Position numbers and translations under genes: made by a program | Shown here: one piece after another, positions 22,586 through 34,906 of the stretch | Position numbering within the stretch: the first letter of the stretch is position 1 | How the letters are laid out: each line of letters opens with the position of its first letter | The notes under the pieces: generated by a model | The model's database searches: none | The model's input: only the letters and a program-made list of their open reading frames with translations | What the model was told of the DNA's origin: nothing | Origin: Isoetes taiwanensis | Taxonomy: Eukaryota; Streptophyta; Lycopodiopsida; Isoetales; Isoetaceae | Direction: 5' to 3' | Assembly: GCA_021234155.1 (NCBI GenBank) | Contig: JAJEKV010000031.1 | Span: 613,614 to 677,613 of the forward strand | DNA length: 64,000 nucleotides

Positions 22586-23978
22586 CAGCGAGAACTGGAT
22601 GGTGTCAGCATCCCATCAGCATGTTTGCACAAAGTCATTTGGTGTACACATTATTACAACTCCATATTTCCATGGGGTTTTCGTTTCTATTTCTTAAAGA
22701 AGGCAGGGATAAAATGCAACTCCTTTTGCCTGAATATTGACGCATCCTTCGTAAGAAGCGTGTTTTATACTTTAAGATTCTTGCATTCCTAGAGATTTTG
22801 AGAGTTTGGCAATTGAAGTTGGATCATTCTCATTTGTTTTTGTGGAGCAGTTTCCTTAATTTAGGGTTCTTTACTTTACATGTAATATTTCTATCATTGT
22901 TTCATTATGGGACTGTGTTTTCGTGGTTTTTTTTGCAAAGATGTTTTAATCTTTTCGTGCAAATGTTTTGGCTATCTTTGTAACCATTTTTATTTTTTGC
23001 AGGCAAATATATTAACAAAAAAGTTTCATTCTAAATCGTGGACTCATTGTTGGAAAAAAAAATGGTATTGCAAAATTGCCCAATAACTCCACAATTTTTT
23101 TTTTTGACAAGGAGGTTAGAATTCTTCTTTTTGGTTTGCATTGTTTTTACAAGTTGTAGAATATGTGGCCAATGCACTATCTGATTGAATGTAGCTCCAC
23201 ACTCAAGATTTGAACTTGGAAACTGCCGTTATTTTCCTGGTAAGCTCCTCTTTAGATTGCGGTTCTATAATAGAAAGCTCTTCCTTTCCAGACCAAGTTC
23301 ATGTTTATGTAATTCTTAGATACATGCGTTCATCAACTCAACACCCATCTACATCTGATTCGCATTGTCCTATGCGATATAAATGGTTCACAAATGGATG
23401 CTTTTAATGGCTATATAAAAGGATGATACAGCTGCAAACACAAACCCACAAGATGATAAACAATTTAATGCATGATATGTGGGTGTAATCAGTTAATTAG
23501 CCATCATAACCAGCATTTTTCTTTCTCAGAGTTGTTGCTTTTTGTGACTTTCTATCGGGCTTGAAGTTGCCTCCCTTTGGGATGAAACTCTTCCAAAGCG
23601 CATACATGGTTGTATGACATAATGCACGCCTATTTGTTCTTTGCAATAACTCAAGGGACTTAAATACAATAATATTTAAAATTCACTCACGCTTTTGTTT
23701 CATTTACAAAAATTTGCTCTTTTGTGGACCTTTGATAGGGCCTAAAACAATCCTGCAGGGAGCCTTTTTTTGAAGTTTCAACATGATGCAACTCTTTGGT
23801 ATGTTTAAATTTTTTTTTCCCTTCTCAGGTCTTTTATATATTGTTATTGTTTTCGCATTACAGTTAATAGAGACGCCACCAGCCTATGTGTTGGACCTTT
23901 GTTATAATACGGTTGTGGTCTTGCTGCTTTTAAAGTGAACGATGACTAATGATGATAATACGGTGAAGGGACAGATAG
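22586..23978. other. No recognisable gene
   Basis: AT-rich sequence between the visible end of the long repeat and the TPP exon. A possible donor (cctggtaagc near 23,238) suggests fragments of other captured exons, but none is identifiable. Confidence 0.25.
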
Positions 23979-24056
23979 ATTACAATATTCTTAGACTATG
24001 ATGGCACACTTCCACCTATAGTTGATGACCCTGAACATGCATTTAAGTTAGAGGAG
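23979..24056 (+). pseudogene. Single exon of trehalose-6-phosphate phosphatase
   Basis: TPP dephosphorylates trehalose-6-phosphate. The 78-bp exon has an acceptor-like atag before it and a gtattt donor after it, and encodes ITIFLDYDGTLPPIVDDPEH, the HAD catalytic DxDGT motif region of TPP. No neighbouring TPP exons were found within several hundred bases. It lies on the same strand as, and about 1.3 kb inside, the Helitron 3' end at 25,315, so capture by that Helitron is the simplest explanation. Confidence 0.7.
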
Positions 24057-24894
24057 GTATTTGTTAATTAAGAGTTTGATAGTTGTATGTAATTCTTCAT
24101 TTCAAAATTTAGGGGAACCATGAGCTGCATATTAATAGCCAAGATCCTCTTGCAAACCTAGGGCAAACTAAGCTTTTTTATCATCATTATTTGCATGCAT
24201 TCAATTCAAGTTCTGATCTACTAGAATCATTCTTCTCTTATTACTTACTAATCTTATGGTTTAGACATGAGTGTGCAGTACAGTAATTATGGCATGCTGG
24301 ATGTTCCTTTACTGTGGATCCAAATGAAGAATGCATACAAGCCACACACACAAGGCTCAAAACCATGCAGATTTAGATTTGGTTTCTAATACTGCCACAA
24401 TGTTGTATTAATTGTTTTGCATGGGACCGGAGAATATGATTTGAATATGTTTTAGAGCAAGGTTAGATAGAATTTAAAGGTAAACAAAATTCAAGTTAAA
24501 TATGAGTTAAACCAATGGTTAGATACAAGTTAAATTTAAAGGTTACAAGTATATACACACGAAGATTATTTTTTATTAGAATGTTGGAATTTTTGTTTTC
24601 TACGCTTTAGTTGTTTGTCTATTAAGTTCTCATGATGTAAAATGCATGTCTTACCTACTTCATATCTTAGCACTTTGTCTCCTACACAATGCAAGCCTTA
24701 TATCCATGTAGACGGCCATGAATGTCTTTTGGAGACTTTTATAATTTATTTATAAGAGACCAAGTATAACACAAATAGTTCATATCAAAAAGCTTAACAA
24801 TATTGTTTGGGAAATGTGAATGCATGAATTGTTGCATACAATTGTTTATGCTTTTTTCGATCACATTGAGGTGATATGTTGGCTGACCAACTAT

Positions 24895-25052
24895 AACCTT
24901 GAAATTTAGGATTGTAAAATGCACCATTGGCTACTGACATCACTTATAATGGAGAAAGTTTTATAACTATAACCTAAGAACCTTGAAATTTAGGATTGTA
25001 AAATGCACCATTGGCTACTGACATAATCACTTATAATGGAGAAAGTTTTATA
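24895..25052 (+). repeat. Tandem duplication, about 84 bp x 2
   Basis: The segment beginning aaccttgaaatttaggattg at 24,895 is repeated from 24,979 with one small insertion. Confidence 0.85.
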
Positions 25053-25285
25053 AATCTCATTGTGTTTTAACTACATGTATGCACTTCCACTTACATCTAA
25101 TACCCTTATTCCATCTACAATCCACTGTATCTACAAACTCCATTCCATATACACATTTCATTCGTTCAACCTAGGCATGGAATTTCATTGCACTCTATTC
25201 AGTTATATCCCTTCCCATTCCATCCCATCCCAGCTACTCATTCTATCCCACCTATTCTCTACCCATTTCATGCGACCATGAATAA

Positions 25286-25315
25286 TGCCCGGCATCGCTG
25301 GGCACACGTTTCTAG
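25286..25315 (+). mobile_element. Helitron 3' terminus, plus strand
   Basis: Plus-strand sequence TGCCCGGCATCGCTGGGCA, then CACGTTTCTAG followed by T. It has the same hairpin type as the ends at 11,978 and 34,876. The body extends leftwards and includes the TPP exon. Confidence 0.75.
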
Positions 25316-25319
25316 TAAA

Positions 25320-26499
25320 GTTAATATTTTAGTAATAACAATTGAATAATTTATTATAAATGAAACATAATATATTAAAACTTAATCAATAATGAATTAT
25401 TCAATGTATTTACAGATAAACATAATCATTTCATTAATTCTAAATCTAAAACTTTCTTTACCTATTTTGAAAAAATAAGATTTCAATTATATAGCATTTA
25501 TTTTAGATAATTCTAAATAAATCAAAGTGAAAATTAATTTAGAAAGCAATTTTATACTTTGGTAACCTTCATACTTTTGATCTAAAGATAAACAAAACGA
25601 ATGATTAAAATCAATAAGAGTTAAAAATACTGCTGATCTTATTATGATATCTTTGAAGTATATATCTATCAGATTTGAATAAGTCTAAATTTTGTTAAAT
25701 ATGGCATAAGGGTAGTTTCCTACTCGCAATTAGATTAGGTTAACTTAACCAGTTGGTTATCTCTTAACTTAATGGAACGTAGGTTGTGATTTCCCATTAA
25801 AGTCATTAAGTTAAGACTAACTTAAAGGATTGTGAAGATATGCATTCACACTATACCAATTATGGACCACTTAGGTTAAGCTCGTAAAATCAACTTAGAC
25901 TTTTTTTTGTCGTTACTATTTTTTTGAATTGTTTGACTACCTAGTAAAATCTAGTAAAGTGGTTGACTCTCTAGTCAATGAGTTGACTTTTGGTTAACTT
26001 AGACACTTTCTCCCAATCAATTGACTTATAGTCAATTCTCTCCATTGTAATACTTTCTAGTCAAGTACTACGTGACCAGTTTATCAATCATAAAATTCTT
26101 AAAATCCACCTCCTATTTTAATGTTTTTTATTCAATCTACCAAACTAATAAGACACTTGGTCAACTAGTTGGCATCCTTGTCAAAATTACGATTTAAGAT
26201 TCTAACCTAACTGAACCATTTCTCACCAGAAGTTGTTATTTAATGCTTAACCAAAGTTAGAAGTTGGCGGACCTTGCTTTAGGTCACTTAACTTTTGCAC
26301 TAGTTGGTTAAATATTTTAAATTTGGTTAAAAAAATAACTTAACTTTTCTAGTGAGAAGGATGTCTGCTATTAATGAACAGCTTAAAGATTAACCTGGAA
26401 TTAACTTAACCTGATATCAACTTAAGGGTCAATGGGAAAGCAAGTTCCAGCTTATTTTGCCATATTTAACTTAACTTAATGGCAAGTGGAAATGACCAT
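25320..26499. repeat. AT-rich block with a further foldback half-copy
   Basis: 25,330-25,700 resembles the right half of the 26,500-27,292 element, ending in aaattttgttaaatatgg. 25,700-26,499 is rich in TTAACTTAA/TTAAGTTAA words in both orientations and probably represents another decayed inverted-repeat element. No gene was seen. Confidence 0.45.
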
Positions 26500-27292
26500 A
26501 ATTATGACATATTTAAAGAAAATTTGGACTTATTCAAATCTAATAAATATACTTCAAGGATGGCATGATAATATTATATGTATTTTAGCTTTATTGATTT
26601 TAATAATTTGTTCTGTTTATCTTTAGATAAAAAATATGCTACTTACTAAAGTTTAAAGTTGCTTTCTAAACTAATCCTTGGTTCCATCTATTTAGAATTA
26701 AATTTTCATATAAGATAATCCAGATAATTAAAATGCTATTTTTTTAAATATTTAAAGAATATTTAGATTGAAATTAATTAAATGATTACATTTATGTTTA
26801 ATAAAAAATGAATAGTTTATTATTGATTAAATGTCAATATATTTTATTTATCAACAATAAATTATTCAATAGTTATTATTAAATCAATAACTTTATATCA
26901 TCTAATTAATTTCAACCTAAAACTTTCCTTAAAGTATTTTCAAAAGTGTAAAAGTTTGTAAACTGTGAAATTCTAATAGTAGTTTTAAGTCAATCGCTTG
27001 TCAAACTATCAGATTTTATTTAATTAACATGATTGCTAAATCTTGAATCTGTTAAATAACTAAAAATTGAAATTTTTATATTCTTGAAATGTCTAATTCT
27101 AAATAGATTCAAATAAAAATCAGTTTGGAAATTAAGTTTATTCTTTGATAACCATTATAGTTTTAATTTAAAGAAATTTATAAAAATTATAGCAATCAAG
27201 AAGAATCAAACAATACATATATTCTTATAATGACGTTCTTGAAGTGTTATCTATTAAATCTGAATAAGTCCAAATTTTGTTGAATATTTCAT
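26500..27292 (+). mobile_element. Foldback/TIR element, copy A
   Basis: About 790 bp. The first 75 bases (acttattcaaatctaataaa region) match the reverse complement of the last 75 (ctattaaatctgaataagtc region), giving long imperfect terminal inverted repeats. No open reading frame is present. Copy B in the same orientation lies at 28,597-29,385. Confidence 0.65.
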
Positions 27293-27314
27293 TAATTGTA
27301 TTGTGAAATTGTAT

Positions 27315-27550
27315 TTTAGGATGAGCTCTAGCGAGAGGATGTTGGATGTTTTGAAAGCGGAAGTGATGGGCAATGTGAGGGCAAATGCAATTGCCCATCT
27401 CTTTAGTATCATTAGCATATGCGCGGGAGTGGGCCTTTCTGCATATGCCCTCTACTGGCGTTTCCCGGCATATCTTCCCTCCCCATCGCAAGATGCGGAG
27501 TGGAAGATACGAGAGGAGTTTATTTCTAAGAGCAACGAACATGTTAATGG
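27315..27550 (+). CDS. Candidate internal exon encoding a membrane-spanning segment
   Basis: An acceptor (tgtattttag) precedes and a donor (aatggtatca) follows an open stretch with MLDVLKAEVMGNVRANAIAH, then a hydrophobic segment (LFSIISICAGVGLSAYALYW) and a charged tail. GC content is clearly higher than the flanking AT-rich elements. The family is not recognised and neighbouring exons were not found, so it may be a captured fragment. Confidence 0.4.
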
Positions 27551-28392
27551 TATCATTTTACTTTCATTTTAATTTGTTATTTGATCAATTGCTTAATATT
27601 TTAAGGTAACATTGATAGGCGGCGACTCACTTTGTTCTTGAGCCGCCATCTTCACTAGCCCACCAAGTTGAAGACTCTCGGAAGTGTTTGTGCCTCGCAA
27701 TGGGGAAGTGAGTTACTTTAACTATACCTTTTAAAGTCTTATTCCAATATAGCGATTTAGATCATGTTTATAAAGTTCATTGGCAACAGCCTTGTATTAG
27801 TTTTCAATTTTGTTCCCATAGATCTGGCTGCCATAAATTTGAGTACAATGCAGTAATCATGTCATACTTTACCATAATTTCCAAGTCGGCACTAGCTTTC
27901 GCTTCCTTATCTGGGCTCTCTTTCATTGAACTTGATGATGATAAAATCTTTTGTGATAAAATCTCTATTTTTCTTAAGGAAATCTTAACTTATTCACTGT
28001 TGGTAGACCCCCTAATAATATGCTTATATGAAGCATCATGTCACCAATTCAATCTTAAAAGGTAGGATACTGTTCACCGCCGATTTATTTTCCTGAGCCG
28101 AAAGATTGTGAGTCCATCGCTGCTTTGCCCGGTGACATTTTTTTTTATTTGTGTCGGGACTGTGGAATAAACACTTGTTTTGCCCTAAACTGAATGTAGG
28201 AACTCCCTCCACATCCAAGATCCTGTCAGAGTTCAAATTCAAGTAGACTTCTTGATCACGTCCACCACTTTCTAGATTCAGAGGAAAATTTAGGTGAGTT
28301 TATCCATTGCCTTGCTTAACTTAGTTTATAGTAAATTACTTAGTCTTGTTTAAGTGAAGTTGGATAAGTGAAATTGGAATTGTCAGATGCTT
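27551..28392. other. Unassigned sequence between the two foldback copies
   Basis: No clear gene. GC is intermediate, with a stretch at 27,610-27,720 (gccgccatcttcactagccc) that could be another exon fragment. Confidence 0.25.
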
Positions 28393-28600
28393 AATTTATA
28401 GGATGCTTAGTTTATAGACCAAGCATAATTTATAAGATGCGCATAATTTATAAGATGCTTAGTTTATAATCAATTGCTTGTTTAAGTGAAATTGTATTAA
28501 TTTATAGGATGCTTAGCTTATAGACCAAGCATAATTTATAGGATGCGCATAATTTATAAGATGCTTCACTTATAATCAATTGCTTGTTTAAGTGAAATTA
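28393..28600 (+). repeat. 106-bp tandem duplication
   Basis: Units at 28,393-28,498 and 28,499-28,600 are almost identical, and each contains internal aatttataggatgc/aatttataagatgc subrepeats. Confidence 0.85.
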
Positions 28601-29385
28601 TGACATATTTAAGAAAATTTGGGCTTATTCAAATCTAATAAATGTACTTCAAGGATGACATGATAATATTATATGTATTTTTAGCTCTTATTGATTTTAA
28701 TAATTTGTTCTGTTTATCTTTAGATAAAAAATATGATACTTAAGTTGCTTTCTAAACTAATCCTTGGTTCCATCTATTTAGAGTTAAATTTTCATCTAAG
28801 ATAACCCTGTATAATTAAAATGCTATTTTTTTAAATATTTAAAGAACATTTTAGATTGAAATTAATTAAATGATTACATTTATGTTTAATAAAAAATGAA
28901 TAGTTTATTATTGATTAAATGTCAATATATTTTATTTCATCAATAATAAATTATTCAATAGTTATTATTAAACCAATAACTTTATATCATTTAATTAATT
29001 TCAACCTAAAACTTTCCTTAAAGTATTTTCAAAAGTGTAAAAGTTTGTAAATTGTGAAATTCTAATAATAGTTTTAAGTCAATCGCTTATCAAACTATCA
29101 GATTTCATTTAATTATCATGATTGCTAAATCTTGAATCTGTTAAATCACTAAAAATTGAAAATTTTATATTCTTGAAATATCTAATTCTAAATAGATTCA
29201 AATAAAAAACAGTTTGGAAATCAAGTTTATTCTTTGATAACCATTATAGTTTTAATTTAAAGATAAACTTATAAAAATTATAACAATCAAGAAGAATCAA
29301 ACAATATATATATATTCTTATAATGCATGTTCTTGAAGTGTTATCTATTATATCCAATAAGGCTAAATTTTGTTGAATATTTCAT
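28597..29385 (+). mobile_element. Foldback/TIR element, copy B
   Basis: Closely similar to 26,500-27,292 over its whole length, from aattatgacatattta to ttgttgaatatttcat. Differences are scattered substitutions and short indels, unlike the clustered pattern in the long repeat. Confidence 0.7.
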
Positions 29386-29749
29386 GAATCCAAAATTACA
29401 TACATCCAAAACAGGATTTAGTCTCAAAATATATGTCAGTTTGTAGGATCCTGGCATTTATTGGGCCTCGAGAAGTTCTTGTATATAGTCAGGTCAGCTA
29501 TAGTTCTACATCCCATGATGTTCAATTGCAGATCCAACTCTTCTGCTATAAAATTTGTGAAGTCCACAAGGAGAAGGACAAGAGGTTCTCTCTTTTGCTG
29601 CCAGAAATGATAAAGCTTCATACTTCTTCATCCGAGTTTGCTACTTTACCCATCCCTCTGTCAGCCTCCCCTTGCATGCTCAGTCTTCTGAGTGTCCCTG
29701 TGAAGTACATCATCGAATAGAATTAGATTCAGGAAAATATTCATATAAC
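29386..29749. other. No recognisable gene
   Basis: An open stretch at 29,433-29,720 on plus shows no domain. It may be antisense to the decayed LINE that follows. Confidence 0.25.
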
Positions 29750-30680
29750 CCCTGATATCTTCAAATTCCATTCCAAGCCTGATCTACTTTTTAACCCTTA
29801 AGAGACTTGTGCTACTATCCGAATCACGTCAAGAAAGGTCTTTTTAGGCCATATTAGATTCGGCCTTTTATTTCCTATAACTACCCTATTCCTATATTTC
29901 CAGATTACCCAGCTGCTTAGAGTTCTAGTTGTGTTCAGCATCAGCGAAATCCAAGAGATTGGTTTCATCTGGAGCCCCTTGGTTTATTTGGGAGGCCCAC
30001 CTTCAAAATTCTATAACCCAAGGGCATGTGAAAACATGATTTGTTGTCTCTTCTTCACCACAGTGCGGGCAGCTACTCGATATGCTCCCATCATATTTAG
30101 ATCTTCTTAGGTTTCTGGGAAGATTTTGGTGCCAACCATGTGAATGTCTTAGCGTTATTGGTTATGTTGATAGGCCATTCTTTGGCACAGATTCCAGCAA
30201 ATTTTCTCCTCCTTAAGCTAAAAAGTGGTCACTATGATGTGATCTTTGTTGAAAGGAATCGATGCGCACAAAAAACTATCCCTCTTAAGCTGGAGACTTG
30301 CACCTATTGTCCTCACCACGGATTATGGACCTCCATCCCGTGACAAAAAATAGTAAATTGGTTGGTTCAAAGTTAAGCAAAGAGCTACTTGACACAAATC
30401 AGGCACCTCTTATGCTGGTGCACAACAAAACATCCCAACTGAGGTCCATGCACATCCTGAGATAAAGTGCCAAGAATTGAACTCAGGTGTAGAAGATAGT
30501 TATCTAAGGAGGAAAAATGATCCCAATCATGGGGCCCCACCAGGTCACTGATGCGAAAAACGTCAGGTGTCAAACTATAGTCATCAAAATCTCTTAATTT
30601 AGAGAAGTAATCGACCCACTGGTTGAGGCTATGGAGAATCCAAGTGGGCTTTATGATGATCCCATCAATTCGAACCATCG
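29750..30680 (-). mobile_element. Decayed LINE, C-terminal reverse-transcriptase zinc-finger region
   Basis: The minus strand reads CPHCGEEETTNHVFTCPW at about 30,010-30,065, the CxxC...HxxxxC zinc knuckle (zf-RVT) at the end of plant LINE ORF2. An open stretch at 30,385-30,678 lies where the preceding region of ORF2 would be. Many stops are present. No poly(A) or target duplication was found. Confidence 0.55.
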
Positions 30681-31332
30681 GATCAAGATTCTAGAAGGGG
30701 CGAGCATGCATGTCTTGCATGCATTCTTTGCATACATTTTTTGAGCCCTCTGGTTCGTTTGGGAGATGGCAACTTAATGGAAGATTCTTCATCAATGTTT
30801 CATCGACTCTTCCTCGTCTTTCTCAACAGTATCTTATTCTCATTCTTTGAATGCAGAGGAGGGGCTTCTCGCCACTTGGCATTTCTTTCCTCATTGTGGC
30901 ATGCTTTTTCTTGGCTTTCTATCTTTTTTTGACAGATTCCAGGGAATAAATTACTAATCCCATATTTTAGATTAGCCTAAATAACTTTGGTTAAAGTAGC
31001 AAAAATTGATCACCAAAGTTTCTTTATTTTGGCTAATCTTTATTAATTTTTTATCTCCCACTTTCTTATGTTTGGCTAGATTTTGAACATTTTTATATGC
31101 AAAGTTTCTATCATTTGGCTATTTTTGCACAAATTCAAGACCACAATTTAGCAAAAGGAAGGCGCAAATTTTTTTTTTTTGTTTTTCTTTCATGAACAAA
31201 TTTTCAAATGTATCTAGTTATATCCTATGAAAGAATTTAACTTGTATGAATTGGAAATGAAAATACGGATAATCAATCATTTCTTAGTTCTTAAACTGAA
31301 TGAAAGAACAAATATGGGGTTCTTATAACGAC
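30681..31332. other. No recognisable gene
   Basis: AT-rich sequence without recognisable features, ending at the target duplication of the short insertion at 31,349. Confidence 0.3.
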
Positions 31333-31348
31333 AAAAATTAAGGATGTT

Positions 31349-31622
31349 CAAAGGTTTGGTAATCTTCAAAGGTCTCGATGTGGCAGATAATCGTGTTCTC
31401 CAAGAAGCTCAAGGTTACATTGTAAAGTCAGATCATTGTTCTTTCACTTGCCCCTCGAAAGAGGCGCATTGATTTTTGAGGAGTATTTGGATATGCACTC
31501 TTATGCTTAGGCAGTGTTGCTTCACTTGGGTCTCTCGCTATCCACGAGATTTTATTCCTCTCTGAGATTTATACTTGTATTTGACTCTTTGATTGAATAA
31601 AGTCCGGACGGCCCTTCAACAA
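31349..31622 (+). mobile_element. Short retroposon (SINE or 5'-truncated LINE), 274 bp
   Basis: The segment is flanked by an exact 16-bp duplication AAAAATTAAGGATGTT at 31,333-31,348 and 31,623-31,638. Its 3' end (gaataaagtccggacggccc) resembles plant LINE 3' UTRs and runs into A residues. Confidence 0.7.
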
Positions 31623-31638
31623 AAAAATTAAGGATGTT

Positions 31639-32133
31639 TTTACTTCAAGTCAAAATTAATTTTAAATTCGTAATATCATAGTTTTATTATAGCATAAAAT
31701 GAAACAACTTCAAAAGCTCCTTCTTTTCATCACCAAAGATCTATGCACTAACTTTTTCCATGACATGTACCTTCATAATATAACATTTTAGCATATTTAA
31801 GTCAGAATATTAACATGTGAAAAATCAGCAAAATAAGACGCCCAAAAATCAGCAAATGACATGCTCAAAATCTGAAAATTATATGTTTTATATGAGAAAA
31901 ACAAAGTGTTTAAAAATCAGCAATTTGACATGCTTAAAATCAGAAAATTAAATGTGAAAATCAGCAAAATAAAGTTTTTGCAAACCAATATATATTACCT
32001 TATCAAGTTGAAGCTACTTTTGAAGAGTGAACAAGGGTCTCATGTCAACTGTTTGATCAGTATTTGGGGCAATGCTCTCAACCTGCACATTTCTAATACT
32101 TGCATGTTCACCTTTCACCAATATGCAAACTTA
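31639..32133. other. No recognisable gene; CAGCAAA-type short repeats
   Basis: 31,820-31,975 contains several variants of aaaaatcagcaaattgacatgc in tandem. It is otherwise AT-rich. Confidence 0.4.
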
Positions 32134-34780
32134 CTAACTCCCTCCGCTTTTGCATTCTTCATTCCAAAGTTGAAATGCATTCTCATATGGGAAGTTATAC
32201 AGGTCATAGTCACATGCATATACCCGCAACGTAGCATCCAAGTTTGAATCAAGTCTATTCCGGAGCTTGTTCTTCACAAATGTCAATGTGGAAAAACATC
32301 TTTCATCTTGGACACTACCTAAAACCATGCAAAGGCACAACTCAAGTAAGCCTAAAATATTCAGAAATTGCTTCACGTGAGCAAAGATTAGTGGCAAGCT
32401 TTTGCCATAAACGGTGATGACAAAATTCAATTTTCAATGGATCCTCTAAGTATGGAAACCTATACATTGTATCCCCAAAGAGAGGAGTTTGAATGGTCAA
32501 TTTCATAATCTAAAAATTCCATCAATGCCGCTTTGGCTAACCATTCTTTTTACAACAAAAAAATTTCTATTACCTCCATCTTTGCCGCAAATTTTCTAGA
32601 AACAACCACTTCAGAGATATCATTATTCCAAAAATGAGGAAAAACAACTCCAATTGCATCCAAAAGCTCATCGGGTGGAAAGCTTAGATCAAAGTTCATC
32701 CGATAAAGCATTTGCAACCTATATACCAATAATGAATCAATGTAACTATATTGGTCAAGAAAGAAATGATAAAAATATGTCATACTCACCGCTTCATCTC
32801 ATGTTTCACTTTTTCTACCACATAATTAAAATCTCCCATCTTGAAGTCTGAATTTTTAAGCCTTCGCCCTCGGCCCAATTGGCTTGACATTCAATGCAAT
32901 ATATTTGTCTTTCACTTATACACATAAAACTCCTCGCCATCATATGTCGAAAAAGCTTTCATTGGTTCCAATCTTTCACCAATTTGCGCCATCTAGCAAA
33001 TGCCTCATGTCTCTCGAAAGCAACTTACCCCTTGGTACCATCGGGCCAACATATAATTGCTCACTTTCGCCAGATCACCTTTCCTCGCTATATTGTATTC
33101 GTGAATACATATATGCTCATCTTTATATATCCAATTAAATGATTGAGCTTAGAAAGCAAGGGTTGCAATGCAAATAATGTAAACAATGTTTCGCCATCCG
33201 TCAATAGACCATAAAGTTCATTTGCTTTAACCACAATATTTGCATCACAGCCCCAAAGTAAAGTCCTCCACAACACCTAGCAAAGAAGCATATTCTTTAT
33301 AAAGTCTTCACATGTGTGTCAGACATAGAAATCCATCCGTAGCAACATCCTTCAATATTTTCTTTTCCACCGGCCATATACCCTCAAGAAAAAGCTTGAA
33401 AGGCTTGAAATCTTTGTGGACTCTTACAAAAGAATTTGTATGCGCTTCTTACCAATAATTCAACCTTGCCCACTTGAGGAAAATCAGAAATAATTTTGTA
33501 TGCCAAGTTGGTGCGATGGCTCATACAATGAATCACCAGAATAAGGGGCAAGAACAAATGAATTCTCACTCCTAAACCGGTCCTCTTCCCTTGCATTACA
33601 GATGCACTATCAGCTCCAAAACAAACCAACTTATTAGCACATTAGATACATGTTCCAGGATAATATTAAATAATGTCTCAGCTGTGGAACTCATACCCAA
33701 TTTGACAATACCAAGGAAATGTGATTTGCGTTGATAATTAACGACATTGTACAAATGCATGGCTACCCAATTTGTATTATCCACGGCAGTTACTTCATCC
33801 AAAGATAATGACAAAAAATCAGATGTTTGAAGAATTGAACAAAGCTGACCTTTTAAAGTTTGATTCATGAACTCCGCAAACTCCCATCCTGAGGGAATTG
33901 ACCAATGATACAAAGGGCAAGCGGGTAACTCGTTAGAAAGAAAGAGCTCTCTGATCGTATCATCAGGTCATAGGTCTGCCATTTTTAAGTAAGAAGAAAA
34001 TAGCTTTCATTTGAATACACTTTGCTTTATACTCTTTCCTATCTTGTTCTGAGAATAAAACATGAAGACATGACGTCTTATCATCTACCTCTTTCGTCAA
34101 TATTCTGTGCCTGTCATATTTTTTCAAATGTTTTTGATGTTTGTTTCCATCAGCAAATATTATCTCCTCATAACTCTTACCATTCTCATCACGTTTGATG
34201 ACCTTCGCTTCCCATAGTGTTTGCAAATATTATCAGACTTGCATTGAAATACCTGATCTCCGCTTATAATGCCATGTGCATACCTTGCACCTCACCCATT
34301 CCCGAGCCATCTAGTACTATGGGCTCCACATCGTGAAACTCGTGAAGTCGCTTTTTGAAAGCACGGCCAATCACATAATCGCTTTTTCCTCTTCTTCCTC
34401 TTTCTTGAGTTGGAACCACCTCCTTCATTGTCCCTCGCGGAGGATATATTTTGTTGGGAAACATCATGGACTTCCCTATTTGAAGAAGTGGGAATACTAC
34501 GTCCAGAATCAGCATTATAAATGCTTTCTTGAATATCATGCCCACTTGAAGAGGATACATGATTAATTTGCATGTTCTTCGACAAGTATTTTTCAAGACC
34601 GGCTTGCCGCTTCATCTGAAAAGTAAATCGAGACAAAGGGCACTCTCTAATAACTGCTCCAACGAGAGAGATGCATGCTTTTCTACATAGAGAAGAACAT
34701 ACCTTGACGATATTGATCAATCTTTGTATCACTATTTGTAGGAGATCTCGTGTTTTAGCTAATTGAAAATGCAAAACCAC
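32134..34780 (-). pseudogene. hAT-superfamily transposase, fragmented
   Basis: Reading down the minus strand: a basic Ser-rich N-terminus (34,292-34,780), an intermediate part with WEAKVIKRDENGKS (33,963-34,226), the catalytic core with SGWEFAEFMNQTLK and FLSLSLDEVTAVDNTNWVAM (33,596-33,913), then FGADSASVMQGKRTGLGVRI and HCMSHRTNLAYKI (33,384-33,629), and finally the hAT dimerisation domain with DERCFSTLTFVKNKLRNRLD (32,134-32,430). The order and motifs fit the ZNF862/TTF-type hAT family. Several frame changes and stops are present. Terminal inverted repeats and an 8-bp duplication were not identified. Confidence 0.75.
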
Positions 34781-34875
34781 AAAGCAACATCATTGCATAT
34801 CATGAAATGCAATGAAAAACATCAATTACCATTTGGAATTATAAATTTAAATCACGAGTGACAATATTAAATATA

Positions 34876-34906
34876 CTAGTAATAGTGCCCAGTGTTGCTG
34901 GGCATA
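34876..34906 (-). mobile_element. Helitron 3' terminus, minus strand
   Basis: On the minus strand: TGCCCAGCAACACTGGGCA, then CTATTACTAG followed by T. It is nearly identical to the end at 11,978. The element body runs rightwards, over the gene fragments at 35.4-37.1 kb. Confidence 0.75.

Noticed and set aside
26500-29385. 26,500-27,292 and 28,597-29,385 as LTRs of a small retrotransposon
   Set aside because: Each copy has its own long terminal inverted repeats and no TG...CA ends; half-copies occur elsewhere in inverse orientation.
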